Positions 14,913-15,412 of a stretch of 15,412 bases of DNA are shown in pieces. The translations under genes and the position numbers were made by a program. The stretch comes from Lysobacteraceae bacterium. Lineage in GTDB: Bacteria > Pseudomonadota > Gammaproteobacteria > Xanthomonadales > Xanthomonadaceae. Position 1 is the first letter of the stretch. Every line of letters starts with the position of its first letter. The DNA is taken from positions 1-15,412 of the forward strand of contig JAIXTZ010000275.1 in assembly GCA_027483745.1 (NCBI GenBank), in the 5' to 3' direction. The notes under the pieces are model-generated. The model was not told where the DNA came from and searched no databases. It was given only the letters and a program-made list of their open reading frames with translations.

Positions 14913-15412
14913 ATGGCCACCCCCGACGAGCGCCTGCCCGTTCCCGCCGATTTCGCCGCACGCGCGCACTACGACAGCGCCCGCCTCGCGCAGGCGCGGG
15001 CCACCTTCGAGCGCGATGCGAACGCATGGTGGCGCGCGCTGGCCGAGCGACTCGACTGGGCGCGCTTCCCGACCGAGATCGAGGACGTCGACTTCGATGC
15101 CGAGCGCTTCCGCATCCGCTGGTACGGCGACGGCGAACTCAACGTCGCCGCCAACTGCCTCGACCGCCAGCTCGCCACCAACGGCGACAAGACAGCGATC
15201 CTGTTCGAACCGGATGACCCGAAGGAACCGGCGCAGCGCATCAGTTACCGCGAACTGCACGCCCGCGTTTGTCGCTTGGCGAATGCGCTGCAGAATCTCG
15301 GCGTGAAGCGCGGTGATCGCATCACCATCTACCTGCCGATGATCCCCGAAGCCGCCGTGGCCATGCTGGCCTGCGCGCGCATCGGCGCCGTGCATTCGGT
15401 GGTGTTCGGCGG
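14913..15412 (+). CDS. acs: Acetyl-CoA synthetase (AMP-forming), N-terminal part (3' end outside window)
   Basis: The first 166 residues of Acs are visible, out of about 650. Acs converts acetate, ATP and CoA to acetyl-CoA, AMP and diphosphate through acetyl-AMP. The N-terminal ACAS_N region runs to about residue 85 and contains ANAWWRALAERLDW, IRWYGDGELNVAANCLDRQL and GDKTAILFEPDDP. The AMP-binding domain then starts with ISYRELHARVCRLAN and reaches the conserved YLPMIPEAAVAMLACARIGA and HSVVFGG, where the window ends. The ATG is supported by TTGGAGA about 8 nt upstream. Phosphate loop, CoA site and the regulatory acetylation lysine lie outside the window. It is divergent from the porin-symporter operon, a pairing that fits acetate uptake and activation. 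Confidence 0.97.
   Translation, partial: MATPDERLPVPADFAARAHYDSARLAQARATFERDANAWWRALAERLDWARFPTEIEDVDFDAERFRIRWYGDGELNVAANCLDRQLATNGDKTAILFEPDDPKEPAQRISYRELHARVCRLANALQNLGVKRGDRITIYLPMIPEAAVAMLACARIGAVHSVVFG

Noticed and set aside
11464..15217. Long plus-strand open frames opposite the symporter and the DcaP porin (11464-13149 and 13325-15217)
   Set aside because: They are antisense to genes with clear families, and the second also overlaps the start of acs in another frame. Their translations have no domain structure.
1..15412. Mobile element, defence system, CRISPR or biosynthetic cluster
   Set aside because: No transposase, integrase, direct-repeat array, toxin-antitoxin pair or biosynthetic enzyme set was found, and base and codon use are uniform across the window.

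Overview
The window is a GC-rich, densely packed stretch of what looks like a gammaproteobacterial chromosome, probably of the Xanthomonadaceae/Lysobacter type. This is inferred from the L33 tail, the TorF-type and DcaP-type porins and the composition; no 16S or other phylogenetic marker is present. Codon third positions are strongly G/C throughout. I see no IS element, CRISPR array, tRNA, rRNA or prophage gene.

Layout. (1) 1-195: the last 31 codons of rpmG (ribosomal protein L33) and a symmetrical hairpin terminator shared with the convergent gene. (2) 196-1624: a minus-strand one-helix membrane protein of unknown function, a divergent intergenic region with a perfect 14-bp palindrome, and a plus-strand pair. 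The pair is a diverged type II 3-dehydroquinase-like protein lacking several active-site elements and a translationally coupled 68-residue protein of unknown function. (3) 1772-10342: a TorF-family putative porin followed 14 nt later by kdpF, kdpA, kdpB, kdpC, kdpD and kdpE. This is the complete high-affinity potassium pump plus its sensor kinase and response regulator, all on the plus strand with gaps of 1-14 nt. (4) 10349-11365 minus: a membrane-anchored GGDEF protein (probable diguanylate cyclase) without the canonical inhibitory RxxD site. (5) 11452-14734 minus: a three-gene operon of a DcaP-type outer-membrane porin, a small two-helix membrane protein and an ActP-like sodium/solute symporter. 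(6) 14913 to the window end: the start of acs, acetyl-CoA synthetase, divergent from that operon.

How the parts work together. The kdp cluster is a self-contained potassium-scavenging module: KdpD/KdpE switch on the KdpFABC pump, and a porin at the head of the same apparent operon could supply outer-membrane passage. The right-hand cluster reads as a short-chain carboxylate (probably acetate) module: outer-membrane porin, inner-membrane symporter and, divergently, the enzyme that activates acetate to acetyl-CoA.

Most of the window is well-known biology. The least explained items are the degenerate dehydroquinase-like gene with its coupled small ORF, the placement of porins at the head of both transport operons, and several perfect dyads in intergenic regions. 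I do not see convincing evidence of an entirely new system.
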